A stretch of 64,000 nt of DNA from Taxillus chinensis (lineage: Eukaryota > Streptophyta > Magnoliopsida > Santalales > Loranthaceae). Position 1 is the stretch's first letter; each line of letters starts with the position of its first letter. The stretch covers positions 59,827,579 to 59,891,578 of the forward strand of contig CM042088.1 in assembly GCA_023512835.1 (NCBI GenBank), read 5' to 3'. The translations under genes were made by a program, and so were the position numbers. The notes beneath the pieces were generated by a model. It saw nothing but the letters and a program-made list of their open reading frames with translations, ran no database searches and was not told the origin of the DNA. Shown here piece after piece: positions 44,345-55,609 of the stretch.

Positions 44345-45652
44345 TCATCCGGAGTTAATAATATTCGTGAAAGAGTATCCGGATGAATAATAGACCTTGT
44401 CCGTCATAAACAGAGTTTGGTGAGAATGTAGAGTAGATTCCTTTGCAGTCAATAAGTCGAAGAGAAGAGAAGTACCACAACACTTCAAATCCGAGACTAT
44501 GGACTGGATTTATCAATATGGTTGCAAAGAAAATCTGAACCTGTAGCTAAATAAAGATATACTGAAAATACAAAAGCTTAACAGGCAAGGATTAGTACGG
44601 ATTAGAGAAGATAATTAGTGAAAAACAACATAATCCGAACTAATAAGAAACAGAACTCATGCATGGCTAAGAATGTAGTAGACGTACGCAATGTGAAAGT
44701 GATCAATATTACTGAATTAGGGCATATGTCAGATAGCAATACACAGGTTCATATAGGTCAACATAACGAAACCATCTTTTTGAACAGCGTAGCTAAGATT
44801 AATTAAAGATCATATGATTTGGCTTCATTAGGATTCATGAGTGTGTAATGATAAGGTGAACACATGTCAAAAGAATGCAGATGATTAGTCGATTAAAATG
44901 CATGGTTGAAGAAAGAAAATACATCCAAACATGCCACTTTTCCGATTTAAAACAGCATGTCCAGTCAGATCCGGAAGTAACAGCGTAGAGGAGGGAGAAT
45001 CCGAGACATATTAGGGGTTCATTGCTGCTCCCCGTAGATCATTAAATCCTCTCAATGAAAAGCTCCCCCTCGGATAGACAGTCAAGGAAAAAGGTCATGA
45101 GACATATACGGGGGGTATTCCTGAATAAAATATAAAGCATTTTCTCCCCCGTAGATTGTGCAATCCTCTCGGTTGACCGTTCCAATTTGTAGTTCAAAGC
45201 ACTGTCTATCTTATTAGAAAACTATACTTGAGTGATCGGAATGCGTTTGTGTATTCATCCACCAGGCATTCCAAGCTAGCCCATTTCACTTCTTCAACTA
45301 TGCACGTTAATAGAGTAATCTAAATGAACATGCTTTGGTCATGTGGTGATTAATGGATGTGAAGATCATGAATCCGATCGAGGTAAATCATATAAACCGT
45401 AATTATGTTAGCTTTATACGACTTCATCGGGAAACGCAAGCATCCTCCCATAATGAGGTTGAGATTAATATCGAAGCATGAAACCGTTGAACAAGTAAGT
45501 ATGATCGGCAATACAGCAGAGAGTTTCTACTACTTTCGTAAACATACAATGCATGGTCTGTGAGTAAATATCTTGTTGGGTAACTCAAATGAGAAACTAT
45601 GCAGAGAAGTCGAGCATACCTAATCGGAAGAGTAGTTCGGGAAAACCTCGCA
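44345..45652 (-). other. SIRE untranslated spacer between pol and the extra ORF, with polypurine-like tracts
   Basis: About 1.3 kb, AT-rich, with no convincing gene. On the minus strand it contains CGAGGGGGAGCTTTTC (about 45062-45077), CTACGGGGAGCAGC (about 45026-45039) and ACGGGGGAGAAAATG (about 45136-45150), each resembling the true polypurine tract ATTGGGGGAGAT. Confidence 0.6.
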
Positions 45653-47236
45653 TCAGGTAGAGGCTTTGTAAATATGTCTGCTAATTGATCTTAGGTGGCA
45701 ACATGTTCCAGGTGAAATATGGTTTTTGAGAACATGATCGCGTATGAAGTGATACCTGACCTCAATGTGCTTCGTCTTAGGATGCATGACAGGATTGTTG
45801 CTGATGGCAATTGCACTAGTGTTGTCACAGGAAAGTGGAATAGAGGACATGGCGAATCCGTAGTCGATAAGTTGACTTTGCATCCAAAGTAGGCGTGCGC
45901 GCAACAACTTCCAGCAGACTATATATTCCGCCTCGCAAGAGAGGTTGATACGGAATTCGCTTCTTTTGAACCATGAGATCAATCTATTTCCAAGAAACCG
46001 ACACGTACCGCTTGTGCTTTTCCTGTCGATGCGACATCCAATGAAGTCGGCATCGAGTACCCGGATAAGGTGAAGTTGGACTCCTTTGGGTACCAGGAGG
46101 CCCAAATTCATCGTCCCTTTGAGATACCTTAATATCCGTTTTACATGAAGCATATTTGACTCCTTGGGATTTGCCTGATATCGTGCACAAATGCACGTTG
46201 CAAACATAATGTCCGGGCGACTTGTTGTAAGATAGAGCAAGGAGCCGATCATCCCTCCGTAGTCAGTCACATTTATTGATATGCCGTCCACATCCGGATC
46301 TAACTTGGCACCGAGGCATTGGAGTTTTGACGGGAGATGAACCTTCCATACCAAACTTCTTAATTAGATCGCGAGTGTACTTAGCCTGATTGATAAAGAT
46401 TCCTTCCTTTAATTGTTTGACTTCAATTCCAAGGAAGTAGGACAGTTCTCCCATCATGCTCATTTCAAACTTGCCTGTCATCAACTTAGCAAACTCTTCA
46501 CAAAGCTTCGGATTCGTTGATCCGAAAATGATATCGTCCACGTATATTTGTACGATCGAGTGTGTCCTTTCTCTTGTTGTAGAAATAGGGTGGTGTCTAT
46601 CTTCCCTTTTTGGAAGTTATGAGCAAGTAGGAATTCCGACGGTGTGTCGTACCAGGCTCTTGGAGCTTGCTTCAAACCATATAGAGCTTTCTGAAGTTTG
46701 TAGACAAGATGTCCTGCCTTAGGTTCAATGAAGCCGGGAGGTTGTTCAACATACACCTCCTCTTGAAGGTCTCCATTCAGGAATGCGCTCTTGACGTCCA
46801 TTTGATAAACTATGAAGTTTTCATATGTAGCATACCTGGAAACATTCGGATTGCCTCAAGTCTTGCGACCGGAGCAAAGGTTTCATCATAATCTATTCCT
46901 TCTTCTTGACGATATCCTTTGGCTACCAGTCCGGCTTTGTTCCTGGATTACTATTCCATCCGTATCAAGCTTGTTCCGGAACACCCATTTAACGCCAATG
47001 ACTTGCCGAGACTTAGGCCTTGGTACTAAGGTCCACACATTATTTCTCTTAAATTGATTCAGCTCTTCTTGCATGGCCTCTATCCAGTTTGAATCTTGAA
47101 GAGCTTCATCTACCACCTTTGGTTCTATTTGAGATAGAAAGCATGAGTAAAGACTCATGTTTGAGGTGGCTGCTCTTGTTCTTACACCAACAGTAGGATC
47201 ACCAATCACTTGATCGAGGGATGGTTTCGGGTCCAT
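45653..47236 (-). pseudogene. SIRE reverse transcriptase and RNase H
   Basis: In leftward order: WIEAMQEELNQFKRNNVWTL and VIGVKWVFRNKLDTDG (RT start, 47110-46950), then after frameshifts MDVKSAFLNGDLQEEVYVEQ, LVYKLQKALYGLKQAPRAWY and the catalytic IYVDDIIFGS (about 46545-46520). Next are FEMSMMGELSYFLGIEVKQL and GIFINQAKYTRDLIKKFGME, a SIRE-lineage signature. RNase H follows: GSLLYLTTSRPDIMFATCIC, HVKRILRYLKGTMNLGL, D-A-D-F-I-G-C, SCEAEYIVCWKLL and CDNTSAIAISNNPVMHPKTK. The frame ends at about 45653. The catalytic Y-V-D-D is intact, but frameshifts near 46900, 46580 and 46300 break the gene. Confidence 0.92.
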
Positions 47237-48520
47237 CTATAATTCTGTGCATGTGTTGGTTGATCTTGAACAATTTGAAGCTCTTCCGGATTGGGTGGTT
47301 CAGTTGTATCGACCGATTGAGCTTCGCCCGTAATTAGAGGTACAGATGAACTAGTTGGTTCTGCAACCTGTTTCTTCCAGGTGTTAACTAGTCCGGACAA
47401 ACTTGAAGGGGCCCCGGAATTTTGTGTATCCGTAGGAGTTTGTCCGGAGCTAAGTGGTAGTCCGGAGTCGAGTCATCCGTAGCATCATCCATAAAATTTC
47501 ATTGTGTTTCGCTGATGCCACGTGGTTGGTCAGGATACCAGTCCAGGATGTGTAACAGGAATATTCATAAACTTCGAGTAATCGACGTTCTTGTCCATGA
47601 CCTGCATATTGGAATTTGAAGGACCGACTTTTGACCAAACAAGATTAGCTTCATCAAAGGTTACATGGATAGATTCTTCAACTTTAAAAAGTTTTCTATT
47701 GAAGACCCGATAAGCCTTGCTATGAAGTGAGTATCCGACAAAAATCCCATCATCGATTTTGGTTCAAATTTATTCCGGGTCTCTTTGCCATTTATCGGTA
47801 TATAGCAAGTACACCCAAAGGCTCTGAAATGTGAAATTGAAGGTTTTCGTCCTCTCCACATCTCATAGGGTGTTTTCATGGTAGATTTATTTATTAGAGT
47901 TCGTTTCGAACATAGCAGGCGGTGGACACACTTGACCCATAGGCGAGAGGAAGCGTTGCCCTCGCTAACATGGATCTACCAGCTTCAACTAAAGTTCGAT
48001 TCTTGCGCTCGGCTACCCCATTTTGTTGTGGGGTTTCGGGAGCAGAGAAGTCATCTTTGTATGCCCTGTTTGAACAATATGATCTCATTTCTGAAAAGTC
48101 AAATTCCGTACCATGATCACTCCCGATGCATTTAATGCTCGGTCCTTGTGAGTTGCTTATCCAGTTGAAGAGATCTACAAGATGTTCAAAAGTTTGATCC
48201 TTTGATTTCAGGAACATCACCCATGTGTATACTGGTGAAATCATCGATAACCACAAGGGTATATCTCCCCTGACTAGTGATGAAACAGATATAGGACCAC
48301 ATAGGTCCATATGAAGAAGTTGCAGAGGAGCAATTATTGAGTTAACCGATTTGCTCTTAAAGCCGTGTTTGGTCTGTTTACCAAGTTGGCATTCTCGACG
48401 AGAGTGTCTCTGGAGAACTTGAGTTTGGGTAGACCGGTGACAAGATCAAGTGACGCCAATTTAGACAAAGTCTTAAAATTTAAATGTGCGCATCGCTTGT
48501 GCCATAACCAACTATCTTCA
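47237..48520 (-). pseudogene. SIRE integrase
   Basis: The HHCC region is at about 48520-48360 (WHKRCAHLNFKTLSKL, then CQLGKQTKHG with frame changes). The catalytic core spans 48310-47894: LLHMDLCGPISV (first Asp, about 48310), CIGSDHGTEFDFSEM (second Asp) and APETPQQNGVAERKNRTLVE (Glu). Next is MKTPYEMWRGRKPSISHFRA and FGCTCYIPINGKETRNKFEP (47879-47750). The long variable linker to RT (47640-47237) includes EPPNPEELQIVQDQPTHAQN. Frameshifts at about 47890 and 48320 separate the blocks. Confidence 0.88.
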
Positions 48521-50390
48521 TCTGTTGCTTTCGTGAGGAAGCATACAGGTCGAAGAATTATTTCTTAAGACCACTGAATATATGTCCCCATCTCTTGATC
48601 CGGATAACTTAACATCTCCTGGATAAGTTTTCTCTTCTAGACAGGTGTTGGACAAAAAGGAAACAAGAAATCCTTTGTCACATAGTTTATCGACACTTAG
48701 CAAATTATGCTTTAAACCTTCGACTAGTGCAACTTTAGTGATTGATACACGGCCGTTAGTTAAAGTGCCATACCCGACAGTCTTACCTTTCTTTGTTGTC
48801 GCCATATGAAACGGATGGACCTTGTTTATCATTAACTTCTACAAGCGAGTCTGGTCACCCGTCATATGTCCGGAGCATCCACTATCAAGGATCCACTTGC
48901 TTTGATTGATCTTTAACTTCAAGTGATCCTGGCAATTCATTCCAGAGATGCTCCTAAAAGACAACAGTTTACACTTTTGGTGCCCAAACTTGTTTCAGGC
49001 GGTTAGAGTGAGCAGCAGTATTGTCAACATTTACGGATTTGATTTTGTTAGGACTCTTAGCTTTCCACGTTGACATTAACTTGTTAGTTTCAATTGCTTC
49101 TTTTATTTGGGTTTTCTTGGGAGAGACACTCCTTTTAGATTTAGATTTAGTTTTGCTCGAAGAACCCCTTTTATTAAACTGATCTTTATTTGATTGAAAT
49201 TGTTTACAAAGCCAGCTATCGGATAGACTCCAACATTCATAGTGATAATGACCCATTTCCCTACGGATGGAACAGACACTATAATGTGAAGTACAAACAG
49301 GGGATACAGGTCTCTTAGATTTTACTGATTTTCTACTGTTCCCTGTGGCCTAATCCATTACGTTTGGGTGACGCGCTCTTGGCCCTAAATGCGTCGGCCT
49401 TAGCCTTGTCTTTCTTTTTGGGTGCTACAGTTTTGGCTTTAAACTGCAGCGGCCTTCCCTTCATCTTTAGTTACGGGTGCTTCCTTCCGGGAAGTGCAAG
49501 AATGACCTCGTTCCCTGATCATATACTATGGTGCCACCTGAAATGAAACCATCCAATGGTTTAGATGTACTAACAGGATATAAGTTGGTTAGTTTAGGAG
49601 TGAAATCCGGAGGACACTCAGTAGCTTGAGCTATGGAGGTTGATGGTTCAGAACCTAGGCCAGGTTTGACTCGAATGTCGTCAGGGTCAGTCCTAAAGGT
49701 AGAGGCTATTTCCCCGGATTTTAGCCACTTACGATTTATTTCCTTTTCCTGTTCCAGTTCATTTTCGAGTCTTTTCACTATAACTTTTAGGCCTGAGAGA
49801 TTGGTATTTAACAAATGATTTTCAGCTCTTAGATCATGATACCAAGCTTCCTTTCCTCTCAAGTCGGTGACGTCCTTTTCGAGTCTATTAATAGTAAATT
49901 CGAGACGTTTATTCCGACTTTCCATATCTTTGTACATTTGAGTAATTATTAGTCTCTCATTCTTTTCATGATCACATGCAATAGTAAGAGATTCTAATTT
50001 ACTCAGGAGCTCGAGATAGAAGGTACCTCAGCATTTGCCATGAGGCGGACGTTCGGCTTAATGGTCGGCTCATCATCCGAGGATTCCTCCTCTTCTTCCG
50101 AGCCACTCATGTATTTTGTCACGAGCGCCTTTCTCTTGCTCTTGCTGTTATCCGAGGTGGAGCGGCGAGGAGTTACCTTGTCACTTTTCTCGGCCACCTT
50201 TGCTTTGGACCCGCATTCCTTGGCCCGGTGACCGGTTTTCCCACGGTTGAAACATTCCTGGGAACCGGACTCCGGTCGCTCCTTCCGTTGGAACGATGAT
50301 GATGAGCGTCTTCGATCCCTTTTTTGCTTTTCCGTAGGAATCACTCAAAGGATTTGACAAGAAGGGCTATCTCCTCCTCCTCGTCGAATC
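48521..50390 (-). pseudogene. SIRE gag C-terminal half, protease region and gag-pre-integrase domain
   Basis: Leftward: zinc knuckle region with CFNRGKTGHRAKEC (about 50270-50230; the second Cys is Arg). A Ser/Glu-rich stretch with SGSEEEEESSDDEPT follows, then a coiled-coil-rich segment (NKRLEFTINRLEKDVTDLRG, LKVIVKRLENELEQEKEIN, 49930-49740), another C/H-like region (GHYHYECWSLSD, 49250) and basic linkers. Near 48840 the protease-to-integrase region has the conserved NKVHPFHMATTKKGKTVGYG, VALVEGLKHNLLSVDKLCDK and GFLVSF (gag-pre-integrase). A clear D-S/T-G protease triad is not readable here; the expected region (about 48850-48950, CSGHMT) is present but frameshifted. Confidence 0.8.
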
Positions 50391-50395
50391 GAATT

Positions 50396-51265
50396 GTCGG
50401 ATACGTCCGTATCATCATTCCTCAGGCATGTTTAGACATTCCGTAGCTTTGAGAGCTACCCCCTTTTCTTTCCGAGCTATTTTCTCATCTCTGTCGAGTA
50501 CTTAAACCCGACTTCGTGAGTCCGCAGCTCTCCATATAGTTCTTCAAGGGGAACATACCGCCGTTTTTGTCGATTGCATCTGGAGTTGTTTGGAGTAGTA
50601 GCGATCCGGCAAGGAGCGAAAGAACTTGTCATTGATCTGGGATTGAGAGTAATGCTCATTGACGGTCTTCGGCTCAAGAATGAGCTTGCCGAATCTCCGA
50701 TAGATGCTTTCAAGTGATTCGCCCGGTTTATGATTAAAACTCTCAAAGTTCGTCTGAGAGTACAGATCACATCTGCATCTGGGGACCGACTCCCCTCATA
50801 GAGGATTGTCGGTTGTCCCAAACGGCTTTTCTTTGTCGTGCAGCCCTGGACGTCCGTGGAAAGCCTCGGAATCCAAAGACGATGTAACATAAGCCAGAGC
50901 CTTTTCACTAGCGCCTTGCCAGGCTCTTTCATCGTTGGTAAGTTCAAGATCGGTCTTTGGCCTCCTTACTCCATGTTCTCCGATAGTCATCGGAATTGGA
51001 ATCTCCTGATGAAGACATGGCCACATAAGATGATCATGGCAAACCATAAACATCTTCATGCGAGCTTTCCACCTGGGAGAAAAGCTCAGGTGTGAATTTG
51101 GGCGGTTTCGTTAGAGTAAAACCCCGAACTCCGTGGTTGAGAAGCGGCGGCAGCAGCAGGTTGAGGTGGGTCGACATTTTCACCGCCGCTTCGATTCGGG
51201 ACGGGCTCCTGTGCACCTCCGGAGTTAAGGCGAGTGTTGAATAGCATACCGCTTTCTTCGGCCAT
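50396..51265 (-). pseudogene. SIRE gag N-terminal half
   Basis: ATG at 51265-51263 (minus) starts MAEESGMLFNTRLNSGGAQE. The frame lasts about 59 codons and then changes. Further leftward are NETAQIHTxxFPPRWKAR-like pieces, PMTIGEHGVRRPKTDLELTN and WQGASEKALAYVTSSLDSEA (about 50960-50890), and FESFNHKPGESLESIYRRFG-like codons near 50730-50690 in another frame. These are the recognisable stretches of the UBN2/copia-type Gag. Confidence 0.75.
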
Positions 51266-51312
51266 TTTTGAGATTGAAAGAGTGGGATCTCTACTTAGAA
51301 CGAAGTAGAACT

Positions 51313-51325
51313 TGCTCTGATACCA
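51313..51325 (-). other. Primer binding site of the SIRE element
   Basis: The minus strand reads TGGTATCAGAGCA a few bases inside the 5' LTR (51328-52469), again the tRNA-Met type. Confidence 0.9.
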
Positions 51326-51327
51326 CT

Positions 51328-52469
51328 TGATGGTCCCTTGGAGCCTAAAGGGGGGGGGGGGTGAATAGGCTCTAATTTGAACTCTTTCTTTTCTCTCAAG
51401 ACACAAAGACTTATCTAGTTTAAGTGATAGAATCACTGAGGAAGATAACCAGATAGTGGAAGTATTTTGTTTTATTATCACAAGGTGATTACAACAAAAT
51501 AGAAGCAAACACTCTCTTACACTCTGTTTACAAAAATTGAACTCACACTCTAGCCAAGTTCCTTTTCCCTTTTTACCCGCCTGAGCACCCTTTTTTACAT
51601 GAAGTATAAGTATGAATATTTATACAAAACATTCCTAAGAGACAACCTTGGAACTTGAAGTTCCGGAATTTGTTCCGCACTAACTATCCCTCGGTAATCT
51701 GTCTGCCTTGACTGCTGCGGATTGTGGAGCTCAAGATCTTGGATTTGAAGAGTATAAGTGTCTTTGTGAGTTCCGAGATACAATTAAGGTTGTGTCCACA
51801 TATCCGGATGATCCACATGTAAGATTCTTCAGGTTCTCAGTACATTCGTCTTACATCGGGACACCACGAGCTGATAACTTTAAATGCGGTTTAGTTGGAG
51901 CAATGTCTTCTTGGTCCGGTGTAATTTTCCTTACTCCGTAGTTAATGAAGCTCGGAACCTTACTCCGTGTCAGTGGTTGCTTACTCCGTATCTATTCAGT
52001 ACTGGAATCCTTAGTCCGTGTCAGCGCTTCCTTACTCCGCATGTAAGTTCCTTACTCCGCATGTAAGTTCCTTACTCCGCATGTAAGTTCCTTACTCCGT
52101 ATGTAAGTTCCTTACTCCGTATGTAAGTTCCTTACTCCGGGCGAGTAATAAGTCCGGATTCCTTACTCCGCATCTGGTTTCCTTACTCCGCATCTTTTTT
52201 TCTTACTCCGCACTTATCCTTTAAGTTCTTAGTCCGTAGGATTGTTCCTTATTCCGTATGTATTTGTTACTTGGTTATTTACCAAGTGTTTGACGACACT
52301 CGCTCTTGTCCGGATCAGGATTATGTATCCTGTCCTTAGCTTTGCTCTCACGAGTGCATCTTTGGATTAGTGAAATACCTTCTGCAATGATCAAATAAAC
52401 ACAAAAGATCTCAGATCAAATTACATAAGGCTTTATCAGCATTATCCAAATTCCGGGTTTGATCCAACA
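51328..52469 (-). repeat. 5' LTR of the SIRE element
   Basis: 1142 bp, starting TGATGGTCCC and ending ATCCAACA on the plus strand. It differs from the left LTR by a few substitutions, a one- or two-base change in the G run, and one fewer CTCCGCACTTATTTTCC unit near the end of the array. Confidence 0.92.
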
Positions 52470-53377
52470 GTTATGATAGGGGAACCCAATGCCGGGACTT
52501 TTTATTTCAAGAAAACAACTCCTATGGGTATCTCCTTCCTTAGTCGAGGAATGATGATCGGTTTGTGAAGACTGGCTTTAGTTATAAAGGGAGTATGATG
52601 AACCTTAATGCCATATTGGTGTTGGTATGTGGGTTTGAGGATTTGGGGCTTGGGCTCTATGACTTTGGGTTCTCACCGTGATGCACCAATGGTGTTATGT
52701 GGTTGACGTGACAGGCATATGCGCCGATGGCAGGCCTGTGTGGCGACTGTGGCTGGGCATATTGCGCTGTCGACAGGCTAAGGCCTAAGTGAGCCGTTGA
52801 GGTCGTGGAGCTAGGGCTGAGTGCACTGAGCTGGGATCCCGTGGAAGATCGTGGATAGGCTGGGTCCTGATGATTGTGCACACTACACAGTGCACGAGTA
52901 CATAGAGCATGTAGCATAGACTTATATGTTTGCATGATGTGGAGTTTTGGGGTCACCTACTGAGCTGGTCGCTCACCCCCTACTTGTTGTTTACCTTTTT
53001 CAGGTGTGGCCCGGGACTAGTGGAGGACTTTCTTCCAGGAGGACGTGCCCACTACTCTGATGTATGATATAGTGCTGTATTCTATATTGTTTGTATTATA
53101 TCCCGAACACGGGTCCGTGGACTTGTATTTGCATACTATTTGTGATGTGATGTCTGTATGACTGTTTGACTTATTGTATGCATGATTATTATATGTATGA
53201 TGTATGGGAAAGTACAGGATTACCCTTGATGTATGACTGTACAGGGTTGCATATTTGAGACAGCACCCGCGGTGTAGTCTCTATTGGTGCTAGTCACCAA
53301 CCCCTTGACCTTTCGGGTGCGGGCAAGAGGAAGTCATGTACCCAGTTCCGGGTTCCCTGGAATTTGGGGGCGTGACA

Positions 53378-54240
53378 AGTGATTCCATTTTTGTTGTGGT
53401 AGATCGATTTTGAAAAATGACATATTTTATTTCTTGTCGTAAAACTGATGATGCCTTAAGCATTGCTACTTTGTTCTTTCAGGGAGTTGTGAGGCTACAT
53501 GGGATACCAAGGACAATTGTGTCAGATTGTGATACAAAATTTCTTCGCTACTTTTGGAAGACATTATGGAGTAAATTGGGCACCAAGTTATTTTCTAGTA
53601 CTTGTCATCCACAAACGGATGGGCAGATTGAAGTGGTGAATTAAACACTATCATCGCTCTTACACACCATTATTAAGAAAAATCTCAAAACTTGGGAGGA
53701 ATGTTTTCCACATGTGGAATTCACATATAATAGGGCTAAACATTCCAGTCCTCAATCTTCTCCATTTGAAATTGTTTATGGCTTCAACCCACTTGCCCCT
53801 ATCGATCTTGCTCCATTACCTCTACAACAAGCAACAAACATGCATGGGAAAAGGCATGTAGAGTTCAATCAAAAGCTCCATGAAAAGGCTAGGGATAACA
53901 TTGAGCAAATGACCCACAAGTACATTGAACATGGAAATAAGGGACAAAAGCAAATGATATTTGAGCCTGGTGACATGGTGTGGCTTCACTTGCGAAAGGA
54001 ACAATTCCCTGACAAAAGAAAATCTAAACTTATGTCTCTTGGAGATGGACCTTTCCACGTGCTAAAAAAAATTAACAATAATGCCTACAAAAATGACCTC
54101 CCAAGTGAATTTGGTGTAAGTGCCACATTGAATGTTTTGGATTTTCTCCATTTTTGGGTATGGAGGAAGAATAGTCGAGGACGACTCCTTTTCAAGAAGG
54201 AGAGGATGATGCTGATAAAACCCTATGTAATTTGATTTGA
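53378..54240 (+). pseudogene. Chromovirus integrase, catalytic core and C-terminal domain
   Basis: Continues the core cut at 38694: SIFVVVDRF (catalytic Asp), a stop, [40 protein letters not shown] (second Asp), and [13 protein letters not shown] (Glu). A stop follows (TAA, 53642). Then CFPHVEFTYNRAKHSSPQSS, YGFNPLAPIDLAPLPLQQAT, MIFEPGDMVWLHLRKEQFPD, LGDGPFHVLKKINNNAYKND and LPSEFGVSATLNVLDF, the CRM/Reina-like GPY-type region. The frame runs into the 3' LTR (from 54207) and then into the nested LTR, stopping at 54233-54235. Confidence 0.9.
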
Positions 54241-55609
54241 AAGGTTGTGTTTATCTTAAGTTATTGCAGAATATATGATCTTAATCCGGACCTACACTCG
54301 TGAGAACAAAGCTAAAGGACAGGATATATAATCCTGATCCGGACGAGAGTGAGTGTCGTCAAACACTTGGTATATATAACCAAGTCTCTCCTTGATATGG
54401 AATAAGGATCATTCGTGCGGACTAAACATTTAATGCTACGGACTGAGGAAACTACGCCTAACACCTTAAATGGACCAAGTCAAATAGATGCAGAGTAAGA
54501 ATCTTAGTCTACAAGTCGCATGAAGTAAGACATAGTTTTCGCGGAGTAAAAGGCTAAGTCTTCCACTCAAGTGGACTAAGGAAAAGAAGACACGGAGTAA
54601 GAAATCCAAGTCTTCCATACATGCGGAGTAAGGAATGACTTGTGCGGAATAAGGACCCGAGTCTTTATTCGCATGGAGTAAGGAAACTAGTTGCGGAGTA
54701 AGGAATCCGAACCTGTTACTCATACGGAGTAAGGATGTGCTGATATGGAGTAAGCTATCTGATCCTTTAACTCACACGGAATAAGGAACTCTCACGGAGT
54801 AAGAAAGTGTTGATGCGGAGTAAGCACTCCGACCTTCTCATTCATACGGAGTAAGGAAGCGCTGACACGGAATAAGGATTCCAGTACTGAATTAATACAG
54901 AGTAAGCAATCACTGACATGGAGTAAGGATCCGAGCTTAGTTAACATGGAGTAAGGAACCTTACACCGGATTAAGAAGACGTTGCTTCAACTTATCTCTT
55001 CGCATTCAAAGTCAATAGCTCGCTGCTTCCCGATGTAAGACAAACTCGTTGAGAACCTAAAACATCTTACACGTGGATCATCCGGATATGTGGACACAAC
55101 TTTGACTGAACTTGGGAACTCACAAACACACTTATGTTTTGCAAACCCAAGACATTGAGCTTCATATCCACAGCATTCAAGGCAGAGAAAATTCCGAGGA
55201 ACATTTAATGTGCACATAGTCTGGAACAACAAGTTCCAAGACTGTCTCTCAAGGATGTGTTATATATACTGTAAAGCTTGTACATTAGAAAAATGTTGAA
55301 GGTGTTGATCGTTCGTGAGTTTGAAATAAGTGTATACTAGAGCTCATTAAGATCATAGAGGCTAGTGTGTGAGTCTTTTTGTAAATAGAGTGTAAGAGAG
55401 TCTTGTAGTAGATCTAAAGGCTTTACAAGCTTTAATCTGCTTTTATTTTGTTGTACTTATCCATTAATAATAAAGCAAAATACTTCCACTATCTAGTTAT
55501 CTTCCGCATTGATTCTATCTCTTAACCAGATAAGTGTAGTGCCAAAGAGTGAGAAAAGAGTTTTCGATAAGAGCCTATTCACCCCCCTCTAGGCTTTTAG
55601 GGACCAACA
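54212..55609 (+). mobile_element. SIRE-type solo LTR in the chromovirus 3' LTR
   Basis: Read on the plus strand, CTGATAAAACCCTATGTAAT through to TCACCCCCCTCTAGGC and GGGACCAACA matches the minus-strand order of the SIRE LTR at 39883-41037, including the CGGAGTAAGGA array. It is about 1.4 kb, longer than the 1155-bp copy because its array and flanks differ. The first 30 or so bases (TGTTGGATCAAACC...) are missing and no TSD is seen. It contains a TATA-like GTTATATATACTG (about 55260). Confidence 0.85.
54530..54965. repeat. CGGAGTAAGGA array in the solo LTR
   Basis: About 20 imperfect copies of GCGGAGTAAGGA/ACGGAGTAAGGA at intervals of 15-45 bp, the reverse complement of the TTACTCCG array in the SIRE LTRs. 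Confidence 0.88.

Larger units (their letters stand above)
39883..52469 (-). mobile_element. SIRE/Maximus-type Ty1/copia element on the minus strand
   Basis: Perfect TSD GTTAT (39878-39882 and 52470-52474). LTRs of 1155 bp (39883-41037) and 1142 bp (51328-52469) start TGATGGTCCC and end ATCCAACA on the plus strand. A tRNA-Met primer site sits by the right LTR and the polypurine tract by the left. Genes read leftward: gag (51265 to about 48520), integrase, RT, RNase H (to 45653), then a 4.6 kb tail with extra ORFs. The LTRs are nearly identical, so it is a young insertion, but frameshifts and stops occur throughout. Confidence 0.92.
38695..53377 (+). mobile_element. Family A Tekay solo LTR, split by a SIRE element
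   Basis: The left part (38695-39882) starts TGTAAAGACTTATATTTGGG and the right part (52475-53377) ends TTGGGGGCGTGACA. TSD AGTGA lies at 38690-38694 and 53378-53382, with no internal genes of its own. The pieces add to about 2.09 kb, a little shorter than the 2302-bp reference. It carries its own 30-bp minisatellite (39464-39611). Confidence 0.92.

Noticed and set aside
41179..45640. Possible envelope gene in the SIRE element
   Set aside because: The position fits, but there is no signal peptide, no clear transmembrane segment and no fusion-type motif, so I call it an ORF of unknown function only.
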